A stretch of DNA of 26,186 nt from JBDSLU01 sp039916225. Its GTDB lineage: Bacteria > Acidobacteriota > Vicinamibacteria > Vicinamibacterales > Vicinamibacteraceae. Both the position numbers and the translations under genes were made by a program. The notes under the pieces were generated by a model. It was not told the origin of the DNA. It saw nothing but the letters and a program-made list of their open reading frames with translations, and made no database searches. Where the stretch lies: contig JBDSLU010000072.1 of assembly GCA_039916225.1 (NCBI GenBank), forward strand, positions 1 to 26,186. Reading direction: 5' to 3'. This document shows positions 7,414 to 19,808 of the stretch, piece by piece (within the stretch, counting starts at the first letter, position 1; each line of letters starts with the position of its first letter).

Positions 7414-9324
7414 TCAATGCGCGAAGTAATTGAGGATGGCGTCCGCGGCCTTGGCGCCGACCGACGCGGTCAGTTCCTCGCGGGTGGCGCGGCGGACGCC
7501 AGCGACGCTGCCGAAGCGCTTCAGCAGCATGTTGCGGCGGCGCGGGCCGATGCCGGCGATGGCGTCGAGCGCGGAGCGCAGATCGCGGCTGCTGCGGGCC
7601 TGGCGGTGGTAGGTCACGGCGAAGCGGTGCGCCTCGTCGCGGATCCGCTGCAGCAGCCGGAGCGCCGGGCTGTCCATCGGGAAGGCGATGGCGTCGACCG
7701 CATCGCGGGTGAAGACCAGTTCCTCCTGCTTGGCGAGACCGATGGCGACGACGCCACCGAGGCCGACGTCGGTCAGCGCGGCGTAGGCGGCGGCGAGCTG
7801 GCCCTTGCCGCCGTCGATGACGATGAGATCGGGCATCGGTCCGCCGCGCTCGGCGACGGCCCGGTAGCGGCGCAGCACCACCTGCCGCATCGACTTGAAG
7901 TCGTCGAGGATGCGCGCGGTGCCGGCGGAATCGGGGCCGGCCTCGGCCCGGGCCTGCGCCGTCGCGCCGGCCGGCAGCGACGCCTCGTCGCCGGCGCGGA
8001 TCCGGAACTTGCGGTACTCGCGCGGCTGCATCCGGCCGTCCTCGCAGACGACCATCGAGGCCACCGTCTCGCTGCCTTGGAACGTCGAGATGTCGAAGCA
8101 GTCGATCCGCCGCGGCGTCGCCGGCAGTTGCAGCACGAGGCGCAGCGCCTCGAGCGCGTCGAAGGCACCGGCCGGCGTCTCGCGTCCGCGTGACTCGTAG
8201 GCGACGCGGGCATTGCGCGTGGCCAGCTCCAGCAGGCTGCGCTTGTCGCCGCGCTTCGGCACGACGATCCGCACGCGCCGGCCGGCCCGCGACGACAGCC
8301 ACTCTTCGACGGCCGCGGTGTCCTCGAGCGGCTCCGGCACGTGGACCTCGGCCGGCGGAACGTGGACGGCGTAGAACTGCGACAGCGCCGCCGCGATCAC
8401 TTCCCGCTCGCGCGACGCCGGCGCGGCGCGGGTCCCGTCGGCGGCCGGGGCTACCGGCGCGCCTTCGCTCCACAGTTCGACGCGATCGACGACGCGACCG
8501 CCGCGCATCTGGAACACCACGACGGCGGACCCGCGCGGCCCGAGGCGGACACCGAAGCCGTCGCGGTCGCCGAGCCCGGCCGTCGCCATCTTCTGCTGCC
8601 GGTCGCGAATGGCCTCGACCGTGCGGACGGCGTCGCGCCAGTGCGCCGCTTCCTCGTAGCTTTCGCGCTCGGCGGCGGCGTGCATCCGCTGGTCGAGGTC
8701 GGCCACCAGCGCGTCGCGCTTGCCTTCGAGCAACAGGCGGGCGCCGGCCACCGCATCGGCGTAGGCGTCTGCAGAGCAAAGGGAGGCGACGCACGGCGCG
8801 ACGCAGCGCTTGATGTCGTACTCGAGGCAGGGCCGGCCGCGCTGGCCGGTAATCGTCTCGTTACAGGAGCGCAAGCCGAAGAGTCGATGCGTCAGATCGA
8901 TCGTGCGGCGGGCCAGCCGGGCCGGCAGGAACGGACCGAAGTAGAGGTGCTCGTCCTCCTCCACCCGCCGGGCCACGAGGAGGCGCGGAAACGCCTCGCC
9001 GGTGGTCAACTGCAGGTAGGGATAGCTCTTGTCGTCCCGCAGCAGGATGTTGTACTTCGGCGACCGCTGCTTGATCAGGTTGCTCTCGAGCGCGAGCGCC
9101 TCCGATACGCTGTCGGTGACGATGAACGAGAGCGCCTGCACTTCGTCGAGCAGGGCGTCGGTCTTGGGGTCGGCCCCACGCGCGCCGAGGTAGTTCCGCA
9201 CGCGATCGCGGAGCACCCGGGCCTTGCCGACGTAGATGGTCTCGCCGGCGGCGTTGGCGTAGAGGTAGACCCCGGGCTGCTCGGGCAGCCGGGCGATCTG
9301 GTCCTTCAGGTCGAGAATGGGCAT
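7414..9324 (-). CDS. uvrC: Excinuclease ABC subunit C
   Basis: 636 residues, full length. Domains in order: GIY-YIG nuclease (PGVYLYANAAGETIYVGKAR, about residues 17-36), a Cys-containing segment (CLEYDIKRCVAPC), UVR motif binding UvrB (ERESYEEAAHWRDAVRTVE), the RNase H-like nuclease with IDCFDISTFQGSE, LIVIDGGKGQL and HRFAVTYHR (the Asp-Asp-His residues for the 5' cut), and tandem helix-hairpin-helices near the end (IAGIGPRRRNMLLKRFGS). It makes both incisions in nucleotide excision repair. The ATG at 9324 gives MPILDLKDQIARLPEQPGVY; no Shine-Dalgarno is evident. The frame stays open upstream to 9372 but that stretch looks non-coding. It is apart from uvrA, as usual. Confidence 0.95.
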   Translation of the reverse strand: MPILDLKDQIARLPEQPGVYLYANAAGETIYVGKARVLRDRVRNYLGARGADPKTDALLDEVQALSFIVTDSVSEALALESNLIKQRSPKYNILLRDDKSYPYLQLTTGEAFPRLLVARRVEEDEHLYFGPFLPARLARRTIDLTHRLFGLRSCNETITGQRGRPCLEYDIKRCVAPCVASLCSADAYADAVAGARLLLEGKRDALVADLDQRMHAAAERESYEEAAHWRDAVRTVEAIRDRQQKMATAGLGDRDGFGVRLGPRGSAVVVFQMRGGRVVDRVELWSEGAPVAPAADGTRAAPASREREVIAAALSQFYAVHVPPAEVHVPEPLEDTAAVEEWLSSRAGRRVRIVVPKRGDKRSLLELATRNARVAYESRGRETPAGAFDALEALRLVLQLPATPRRIDCFDISTFQGSETVASMVVCEDGRMQPREYRKFRIRAGDEASLPAGATAQARAEAGPDSAGTARILDDFKSMRQVVLRRYRAVAERGGPMPDLIVIDGGKGQLAAAYAALTDVGLGGVVAIGLAKQEELVFTRDAVDAIAFPMDSPALRLLQRIRDEAHRFAVTYHRQARSSRDLRSALDAIAGIGPRRRNMLLKRFGSVAGVRRATREELTASVGAKAADAILNYFAH

Positions 9325-9330
9325 TGCTGG

Positions 9331-9361
9331 TCTGGCGGCGCTGCTCTCACGCGCTCCGCGG
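9331..9361 (+). repeat. Possible diverged copy of the dispersed palindromic repeat
   Basis: Ungapped alignment with the copy at 25046-25076 gives roughly 22 matches in 31, including the 12-base block GCTCTCACGCGC (9343-9354). The outer stem no longer pairs well. It lies immediately upstream of uvrC in the uvrC/CDP-AP divergent region. Confidence 0.35.
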
Positions 9362-9487
9362 GCGGCCCCCAAAGCGTGCGGCAGCTGATCGCCGGCGCTC
9401 GGCGCGCCGGCGGCGCTGCACGCGGGCCGCGCGGACTCCGCTGACGTCGACTGAGCACGCCCGACGTCGGCTTCGTTTGCGCTCGGG

Positions 9488-9516
9488 TTGAGCGCACCCG
9501 GCCAACCTGCTAGACT
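9488..9516 (+). promoter_or_regulatory. Sigma-70-type promoter of the phosphatidyltransferase operon
   Basis: TTGAGC (9488-9493), 17-base spacer, TAGACT (9511-9516), start near 9523. A second weaker pair, TTCGGC (9535-9540) and TATACG (9557-9562) with a 16-base spacer, could also serve this gene. Confidence 0.45.
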
Positions 9517-9580
9517 CCAGCAGTTAGGCGCAGATTCGGCCCGCGGCTCTCGCCATTATACGGACACGCGGCCCCTTGCA

Positions 9581-10207
9581 TTGTCGGCCAAGATCGGGAT
9601 GACCTTTACCGGCCTCATCGGCACCATCTGCATGTTCCCGCTGCGCGCGATCATCCGCGTGTGTGTGGTGCTGCGCATCCATCCCAACGTGCTGACCTTC
9701 GTCGGCGTGCTCATCAACGTCGTTGCGGCGTGGGCACTGGCGACCGGACGGTTCGTGACCGCGGGCGGGATCATGATCGCCGCCAACATCTTCGACTTCA
9801 TCGACGGCAAAGTGGCGCGCGAGATGGGGATGGAGTCGGCGTTCGGCGGCTTCTGGGATTCGGTGATGGACCGTTTCTCGGACCTGGCACTGTTCCTCGG
9901 TCTCGTCTACCTCTACTCATCCGTGCATCGCACCGACTACGTGGTGATTACCGTGGTCGCGATGATCTTCACGGTGCTGACGAGCTATGCACGGGCCCGC
10001 GCCGAGTCGGTCGTCGAGCAGTGCAAGGTCGGCTTCATGGAGCGGCCCGAGCGCATCGTGCTCTTCATGATCGGCGCCTTCACCAACCGCATGGCCGGGG
10101 TGCTGTGGGTCATCCTGGTGCTGTCGATCCTCACGGTCGCCGACCGCATCTTCTATACGTGGCGTGAGCTCGAGCGCGCCAAGTCACCGGAGCGCGTGCC
10201 GGTATGA
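9581..10207 (+). CDS. CDP-alcohol phosphatidyltransferase family membrane protein
   Basis: 208 residues from a TTG start (an ATG at 9599 is the alternative, 202 residues). The family signature is complete: D-x2-D-G-x2-A-R-x8-G-x3-D-x3-D is read as DFIDGKVAR, then EMGMESAF, then GGFWDSVMD. The protein is hydrophobic throughout, with about six membrane segments. These enzymes transfer a phosphatidyl group from CDP-diacylglycerol to an alcohol such as glycerol-3-phosphate or an inositol phosphate; the acceptor cannot be told from sequence. The stop overlaps the next start (ATGA), indicating coupling with the small membrane protein downstream. Confidence 0.88.
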   Translation: MSAKIGMTFTGLIGTICMFPLRAIIRVCVVLRIHPNVLTFVGVLINVVAAWALATGRFVTAGGIMIAANIFDFIDGKVAREMGMESAFGGFWDSVMDRFSDLALFLGLVYLYSSVHRTDYVVITVVAMIFTVLTSYARARAESVVEQCKVGFMERPERIVLFMIGAFTNRMAGVLWVILVLSILTVADRIFYTWRELERAKSPERVPV

Positions 10208-10455
10208 GCCAGCCCAACGACGACGCGGTGCGGCTGCACAAGGAAATTGCCGGCGCCGGCACCGGCCTCCCCCAGCCGCTGCGCGCCGTCTGGCGCACGC
10301 TCTACTGGACCTACGAGCGCGCCACCTGGCAGTACGACCTGATGGTCATCGCCATCCTGACGTTCGTGTGGCTGACGCCGCCGACGTGGATCGGCGACCC
10401 CCACGCCTCGGGCCTGGGCCCCATCGGCTGGCTGACGGCCTGGCTGCGCGGCTGA
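10204..10455 (+). CDS. Small membrane protein downstream of the phosphatidyltransferase
   Basis: 83 residues. It starts at the ATGA overlap with the preceding gene, the best evidence that it is real. One clear hydrophobic segment (YDLMVIAILTFVWLTPPTWI, about residues 44-63) follows a hydrophilic, aromatic-rich N-terminal half (RAVWRTLYWTYERATWQYD). I do not recognise a family. Position suggests a partner of the phosphatidyltransferase or of the membrane protein that follows. Confidence 0.65.
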   Translation: MSQPNDDAVRLHKEIAGAGTGLPQPLRAVWRTLYWTYERATWQYDLMVIAILTFVWLTPPTWIGDPHASGLGPIGWLTAWLRG

Positions 10456-10494
10456 CGGCCGCGGTCTGAAGACAGGCGCGCGGGATCCACGCCG

Positions 10495-11058
10495 ATGGTG
10501 GCGAGCCCAGAACAGGTCGTCGCAACCCTCCTCATCGTCCTCGGTGCGGGCTTCCTGCTCGCCAACCTGCGGCTCGCCTTCCAGCTGCTCCGCTTCCTGC
10601 GCCTCCGCTCATCCGCGCTCCTCACCTGGTCGGGCCGCCAGCCGACGCATCCCCGCCTGCTCATCGCCATCGGGTCGCTGCTCGGCGTCATCATCGTCGT
10701 GAAGATCCTCAAGCAGCACCGGACGGACATCTTCGGCGAGACGATGATGCTGCTCTACTACGTCTACCTCGGCCCGCTGACGCTGCGGATCGGCCGCGGC
10801 TTCTATCGCGACGGCGTCTGGCTCGACAGCGGCTTCATGCCCTACGAGTCGATCGGCGGTCTTTCCTGGCGTGAGGAGCCGCAGCCGACCTTGGTCGTGC
10901 TGCCGCGGATGAAGCGCCTGGCCAAGCTGCTGACGGTGCCGCCGCAGCACTACGCGGAGGCCCGCCGGCTGCTCAAGGACAAGATCCTCGGCCAGGACAT
11001 CCACTTCGCCGGCAAGGCGCTGGACCTCGGGGTCCACGACGAGCGCGAAGACGTCTGA
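10495..11058 (+). CDS. Hypothetical membrane protein, DUF5673-like
   Basis: 187 residues, starting 39 bases after the small membrane gene. Hydrophobic segments lie at about residues 8-30, 55-73 and 82-100. The C-terminal half has the pattern FYRDGVWLDSGFMPYESIGGLSWREE followed by LVVLPRMKRLAKLLTVPPQHYAEARRLLKDKI, resembling the cytosolic DUF5673/PH-like domains of small membrane proteins; that match is from memory and is tentative. No catalytic motif seen. Probably in the same operon as the phosphatidyltransferase. Confidence 0.7.
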   Translation: MVASPEQVVATLLIVLGAGFLLANLRLAFQLLRFLRLRSSALLTWSGRQPTHPRLLIAIGSLLGVIIVVKILKQHRTDIFGETMMLLYYVYLGPLTLRIGRGFYRDGVWLDSGFMPYESIGGLSWREEPQPTLVVLPRMKRLAKLLTVPPQHYAEARRLLKDKILGQDIHFAGKALDLGVHDEREDV

Positions 11059-11077
11059 ACCGGTGCTCGCCGGCCGA

Positions 11078-11090
11078 CCGCACCCTGCGG
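11078..11090 (+). terminator. Hairpin after the DUF5673-like gene
   Basis: CCGCA (11078-11082) and TGCGG (11086-11090) pair around CCC, 20 bases after the stop. No T-tract. The 146-base gap before the kinase holds nothing else I can support, including no convincing promoter. Confidence 0.25.
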
Positions 11091-11204
11091 CCGCGCGACA
11101 TTGCACGGCTTTGCCCCAACTGACGCGTGCGCCGGCGGCATGACCTTCATGCGGCCTGACCCGACGCCGATTCCTCGTCCACGGCTGACTCAGCGGCCGT
11201 CACG

Positions 11205-14876
<3,672 letters not shown>

Positions 14877-14889
14877 ACGCGCCCCGCGC

Positions 14890-14906
14890 GCGCGCAACCC
14901 GCGCGC
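14890..14906. terminator. GC hairpin between convergent kinase and tdk genes
   Basis: GCGCGC at 14890-14895 pairs with GCGCGC at 14901-14906 around AACCC in the 35-base convergent gap. No T-tract, so a bidirectional terminator is only a guess. Confidence 0.3.
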
Positions 14907-14911
14907 CGCAC

Positions 14912-15481
14912 TCAGCCGGCCAGGGTCGGATCGAAACACGCCCGACAGCGGGCTTCGTAGGCGTTCTGCGCGCCGACGAGGACGCGCTCGCGGCTCTGCA
15001 CCAGGCGCTGGGTGTAGTTGGCTGGCTCGCCGCAGACGACGCAGATGGCGTGCGTCTTGGTGATGTACTCGGCGATGGCGAGCAACTGCGGCATCGGCTC
15101 GAACGGCTTGCCGAGGTAGTCCTGATCGAGGCCGGCGACGATCACCCGCTTGCCCTGGTCGGCCAGCGCGTTGCAGATCATCGGCAGCTCGGCGTCGAAG
15201 AACTGCCCTTCGTCGATGCCGATCACCTGCGTGTCCGGCAGGACGCGCTCGAGCAACTCGCGCGACGAGGACACGCTCTCGGATGCGATCCGCATGTCGC
15301 TGTGCGACGTGACGTGATCGTGGCCATAGCGATCGTCGATGCGCGGCTTGAAGATCTGGACCTTCTGGCGGCCGATCTGGACGCGGCGCAGCCGGCGGAT
15401 GAGCTCTTCGCTCTTGCCGCTGAACATGCTGCCGGTGATCACCTCGATCCAGCCCGCCTGGGCTCGTCGGATGTCTTCCAC
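14912..15481 (-). CDS. tdk: Thymidine kinase (class II)
   Basis: 189 residues, normal length. The P-loop is GSMFSGKS (residues 17-24); FKPRIDDRYG and the catalytic-Glu motif DEGQFFD follow; structural zinc is held by CVVCG and CRAC near the end. It phosphorylates thymidine with ATP in the salvage pathway. Start is GTG at 15481. It lies 33 bases downstream of efp on the same strand, so the two are likely co-transcribed. Confidence 0.95.
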   Translation of the reverse strand: MEDIRRAQAGWIEVITGSMFSGKSEELIRRLRRVQIGRQKVQIFKPRIDDRYGHDHVTSHSDMRIASESVSSSRELLERVLPDTQVIGIDEGQFFDAELPMICNALADQGKRVIVAGLDQDYLGKPFEPMPQLLAIAEYITKTHAICVVCGEPANYTQRLVQSRERVLVGAQNAYEARCRACFDPTLAG

Positions 15482-15514
15482 GCTCGGTCTCGGGTCGCGG
15501 ACGGGCGGGGGCGC

Positions 15515-16078
15515 CTAGGCGCGGCCCTGGTACTCGCCGGTCTCGGTGTTGACCCGGAGCACGTCGCCAGGGTTGATGAACGACGGCACCGTGATGACGA
15601 CGCCGGTCTCGCAGGTCGCCGGCTTGGTCTGCGCCGACGCGGTCGCGCCCTTGATGCCAGGCGCCGTGTCGGTGACCTTGAGGTCGACCGTCGGCGGCAG
15701 CTCGATGCCGACCGGGTTGCCCTCGTAGAACTCGATTTTGATCGTGGACTCCGGCAGCAGATAGTTCATGGAGTCGCCGAGCGACTCCTCGGACATCGTG
15801 ATCTGCTCGTAGTTCGTGGTGTCCATGAAGCAGAACCCCGAACCGTCCTTGTAGAGGTACTGCATCTCCCGCTCGTCGAGCGAGGCGCGCTCGACCATGT
15901 CTTCCGAGCGGAAGCGATGCTCGAACACCGAGTTGTCCTTGACCTTGCGCATCTTGGCCCGGACGAAGCCGCGGAGGTTGCCAGGGGTGACGTGCTGCTG
16001 TTCGACGACGCGGCACAGATCGCCGTTGTGCTTGACGAGATTGCCCTTGCGGAGGCGCGTAGCGGGAACGTTTGCCAT
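15515..16078 (-). CDS. efp: Elongation factor P
   Basis: 187 residues, full length with the KOW-like domain and two OB domains; the C-terminal signature ITVPSFINPGDVLRVNTETGEY is clear. EF-P relieves ribosome stalling on proline runs. The tip of the first-domain loop aligns without gaps to E. coli 30-40 and reads VTPGNLRGFVR, so the usual modified Lys34 is Asn34. I recall the same TPGNLR tip in other Acidobacteria. It means the lysyl, rhamnosyl and 5-aminopentanol modifications cannot take place on this residue. First gene of an efp-tdk unit; the start ATG at 16078 has no obvious Shine-Dalgarno. Confidence 0.95.
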   Translation of the reverse strand: MANVPATRLRKGNLVKHNGDLCRVVEQQHVTPGNLRGFVRAKMRKVKDNSVFEHRFRSEDMVERASLDEREMQYLYKDGSGFCFMDTTNYEQITMSEESLGDSMNYLLPESTIKIEFYEGNPVGIELPPTVDLKVTDTAPGIKGATASAQTKPATCETGVVITVPSFINPGDVLRVNTETGEYQGRA

Positions 16079-16121
16079 CGGCTTGATCTTGGAGCGCCGC
16101 CCATGTCTGGCCGGCTGGGGA

Positions 16122-16135
16122 CGGTCGAACGACCG
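16122..16135. promoter_or_regulatory. Inverted repeat across the predicted efp start site
   Basis: CGGTCG (16122-16127), AA, CGACCG (16130-16135). It sits just after the minus-strand -10 hexamer, spanning about -6 to +8 of the predicted efp transcript, a position suited to an operator. No regulator can be named. Confidence 0.3.
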
Positions 16136-16141
16136 AGTCTA
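16136..16141 (-). promoter_or_regulatory. -10 hexamer for efp
   Basis: TAGACT on the minus strand, predicted start near 16129, leader of about 51 bases. No good -35 box was seen. Confidence 0.35.
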
Positions 16142-16160
16142 TCACAGGGGTCCGGCGCGC

Positions 16161-16166
16161 TATTCT
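16161..16166 (+). promoter_or_regulatory. -10 hexamer placed for a leaderless protease mRNA
   Basis: TATTCT, six bases, then ATG at 16173. No Shine-Dalgarno lies between them, so initiation on a leaderless transcript is likely. Confidence 0.45.
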
Positions 16167-16172
16167 AGGGCC

Positions 16173-17345
<1,173 letters not shown>

Positions 17346-17375
17346 CGCGCAATACCCGGCCGCCGGCGTTGAGGC

Positions 17376-17417
17376 GACCCGCGGCGGGGCGGGTCATGCA
17401 CCGGTCAAGCGCCGGTG
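17376..17417. terminator. Two tandem hairpins between convergent genes
   Basis: GACCCGC (17376-17382) pairs with GCGGGTC (17389-17395), and CACCGG (17399-17404) pairs with CCGGTG (17412-17417). They fill the 77-base gap between the convergent protease and acetyltransferase genes and could end transcription from both sides, though no T-tracts follow. Confidence 0.4.
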
Positions 17418-17422
17418 ATGCG

Positions 17423-17911
17423 CTACGACTGGTCGTCGAGGCGGCGCGCCAGGAAGATCGTTCCGCTCGGCGCGGTGTCGTAGTACGGCGCAATCGGCTC
17501 GAAGCCGGACGCGCGGTACATCGCGATCGCCGCCGTCATCGTCGGCAGGGTGTCGAGCCGGATCTCGCGGTAGCCGAGACGGGCGGCTTCGGCGATGACC
17601 GCCTCCATCAGCGCGCGGCCCAGGCCGAGGCCGCGCGCAGCCGGCGCGACGTAGAGCCGCTTCATCTCGCTCGATCCGTCGGCCAGGGGCCGCAGGCCGA
17701 CGCAGCCGAGCGGCGCGCCTTGGCGATCGCGGGCCACCAGGAGCGCCCCCGCCGGCGGACGGTACTTGCCCGGCAGCGTCGCCAGCTCGGTGGCGAAGTC
17801 CTGGTAGCCGAGGTCGATCGGCAACGACGCGGCGTAGGCGCGGAACAGCGTGCGCGCGTCGTCGAGATCGCCTGCCGACACCGGGCGGATCAGGAAGGCG
17901 GGTCCAGTCAT
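17423..17911 (-). CDS. GNAT family N-acetyltransferase
   Basis: 162 residues. The acetyl-CoA binding motif A is clear (MKRLYVAPAARGLGLGRALMEAVI), followed by YREIRLDTLPTMTAAIAMYRASGFEPI, the motif B region. Substrate unknown; small-molecule or amino-acid acetylation are both possible. The ATG at 17911 is supported by CGGAGG, with GGAGG about five to six bases upstream on the minus strand (complement at 17917-17921). It starts 11 bases after the glycosylase stop and is the last gene of the uvrA operon. Confidence 0.85.
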   Translation of the reverse strand: MTGPAFLIRPVSAGDLDDARTLFRAYAASLPIDLGYQDFATELATLPGKYRPPAGALLVARDRQGAPLGCVGLRPLADGSSEMKRLYVAPAARGLGLGRALMEAVIAEAARLGYREIRLDTLPTMTAAIAMYRASGFEPIAPYYDTAPSGTIFLARRLDDQS

Positions 17912-17922
17912 CGACGCCTCCG

Positions 17923-18558
17923 TCAGGATCGACGCGTCGCCGGCGCGCGGCGTCCCGAGACCGCCGGGTGCCCGGCCACCGCGCAGCGCCACGGCGTATC
18001 GACGCCGACGCTGATCCCGATCCGCGGTCCCCACTCGAGCGGGCCGGGCGCGCCGGGACCTTCTTCGATCCACAGGCGCGACGCGCCGCACAGATCGGCG
18101 CCGTTCTCGTGCAGCGTCACGCCCAGTGCGCGCGTCAGGTTGCCCGGACCACGACACAGCCCCTGATCCAGCCGCGGCGAGGCCGCGACGCCGCGCCGGG
18201 CGCGCATCACGTCGAGGCCCTCGTCGGCGACGAGCGCGCGGATCAGCACGGCGGCCGGATGCCCGTCCGCCTCAGTCACGGCATTCAGCAGGAAGTGCAC
18301 GCCGTAGTTCAGATAGACGTAGGCGATGCCGGCCGGGCCGTACATGAAGGAGGTGCGCGCCGTGCGGCCGGCCGCGGCGTGGCAGGCCGGGTCGTCCTCG
18401 CCGATGTAGGCCTCGGTCTCGACGATGATGCCGGCGGTGTGGACGCCGTCGATGTCGTGGACCAGCCGCGTCCCAATCAGCTCGCGGGCCACGTCGAGCG
18501 TCGGTCGCGCGAAGAAGTCGCGCGGCAGGGCCCGGCGCTGGCGGCGCCGCGTGCTCAC
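17923..18558 (-). CDS. aag: 3-methyladenine DNA glycosylase (AAG/MPG family)
   Basis: 211 residues, normal length. The family motifs are visible: DFFARPTLDVARELIGTRLV, the catalytic-Glu segment IIVETEAYIGEDDPACHA, YVYLNYGVHFLLNAVTE, and PGNLTRALGVTL. It removes alkylated purines to start base excision repair. The GTG start at 18558 overlaps the HEAT gene stop (GTGA), so the two are translationally coupled. Position downstream of uvrA makes this a mixed repair operon. Confidence 0.93.
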   Translation of the reverse strand: MSTRRRQRRALPRDFFARPTLDVARELIGTRLVHDIDGVHTAGIIVETEAYIGEDDPACHAAAGRTARTSFMYGPAGIAYVYLNYGVHFLLNAVTEADGHPAAVLIRALVADEGLDVMRARRGVAASPRLDQGLCRGPGNLTRALGVTLHENGADLCGASRLWIEEGPGAPGPLEWGPRIGISVGVDTPWRCAVAGHPAVSGRRAPATRRS

Positions 18559-19808
18559 CGGGCGGCGAGGCGGATGCGCGCGATGGCGTGCTCGGCCGCC
18601 CGCGCCACCACCGGATCGGGATCGCGCGTGGTCGGCTCGAGCGCCTGCAGCGCCTCGGGTCCGCCGACGATGCCGAACACCTGCACCAGGCGCCCGCGCG
18701 TCGGCACGTCGGGATCGCCCAGGCGCGGCACCAGCGCCTTGACGTGCGGCCGGCCGAGCTCGACGAGGTAGGCCATCGCCTGCTCGGCGCGGCGATCGTC
18801 ACCGAGCGCCGCGGTCAGCTCGGGCAGGCCGCGGCCCGCGTCCCGGGCCAGGGCGAAGGCGCGGGCGAGTCGCACGGTGCGATCGCGCTCGCCGCCGCTG
18901 CGACCCTCGACGGCGCGGATCGCCGCGACGTCGCCGAGTCGGGCCAGGCCCTCGAACGCAGCGCGACGCAAGTCGGCGTCCTTCGACGCCACCTGCTCGA
19001 AGAAGACGGGCTGGCTGGTCGAATCGGCGAGACGGGCCAGGCCGTCGAGCGCGGCTTCGGCACCCGGCCCGCGCTGATCGTGGACGAAGCGCTCGCGCAG
19101 CGCCCGGCTGGCGCGCTTCTCGCCGATGTCGCCGAGGGCGCGCATCGCGGCGAGCTGGACCTCGGCGCGCGGATCGTTCATTGCCGCGACCAGCGCGTCA
19201 CCGAGCGATCCGGCACGGACGGCGCCGGCGACACGGGCCGCCGCGACGCGCACGCTGTCGTCGGGGTCGCGGAGGTTGGCGGCCAGCGACGCCTCGGCAG
19301 CGGCCCCGGCCGGCGGCGGCACGAGCGCGCCCAGCGTCCACGTCGCCTCGCGGCGGACGCGGGCCTGATCGTCGCGCATCGCCTTGGCGAGGCCGTTCTT
19401 CAAGGAGTCGGGCACGGCGCGCGGCAGCAGCTGATAGGGGCCGATGGCAAAAGCCGCTTCGCCCGGATCCTTGCGGCCGGTCTCGAAGACGCCGGCCACG
19501 CGCTTGGTTCCGCTCGGTACGTCGACGATGTAGAAGCGCAGCAGCGTCTCGAGCGCTTCGAGCTGGATCGCCTCGACGGGATCGGCCGCGAGCGTGGCGA
19601 TCGGTCCGATCGCATCGGCGTGCGCCGTTTGCGCCAGCGTCCGCATCGCCTCGACGCGGAGCTTCGGATCGGGACTGGCCAGATAGCGGACGACGTCCTC
19701 GAACGGCCGGCCGACCAGCGACTGGGCCGAGGCCGGCACGGCGATGCCGGCCAACAGGGCTGCGGCGCAGGCGAGCAGGCTGCTCCGCGCCAACGACCAC
19801 GGCCGCAT
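18555..19808 (-). CDS. Exported HEAT-repeat protein
   Basis: 417 residues. A clear signal peptide (MRPWSLARSSLLACAAALLA..., cleavage at ASA-QS near residue 29) sends it to the periplasm. The mature part is a run of PBS-lyase-type HEAT repeats, for example DPKLRVEAMRTLAQ, DPDDSVRVAAARVAG, DPRAEVQLAAMRALGDIG and DADLRRAAFEGLARLGD, making a helical scaffold for protein binding. No catalytic motif. ATG at 19808 overlaps the uvrA stop (TGATG) and its own stop overlaps the glycosylase start, so an envelope scaffold is translated in step with two cytosolic repair enzymes. Its function is unknown; the pairing may be accidental. Confidence 0.85.
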   Translation of the reverse strand: MRPWSLARSSLLACAAALLAGIAVPASAQSLVGRPFEDVVRYLASPDPKLRVEAMRTLAQTAHADAIGPIATLAADPVEAIQLEALETLLRFYIVDVPSGTKRVAGVFETGRKDPGEAAFAIGPYQLLPRAVPDSLKNGLAKAMRDDQARVRREATWTLGALVPPPAGAAAEASLAANLRDPDDSVRVAAARVAGAVRAGSLGDALVAAMNDPRAEVQLAAMRALGDIGEKRASRALRERFVHDQRGPGAEAALDGLARLADSTSQPVFFEQVASKDADLRRAAFEGLARLGDVAAIRAVEGRSGGERDRTVRLARAFALARDAGRGLPELTAALGDDRRAEQAMAYLVELGRPHVKALVPRLGDPDVPTRGRLVQVFGIVGGPEALQALEPTTRDPDPVVARAAEHAIARIRLAAR

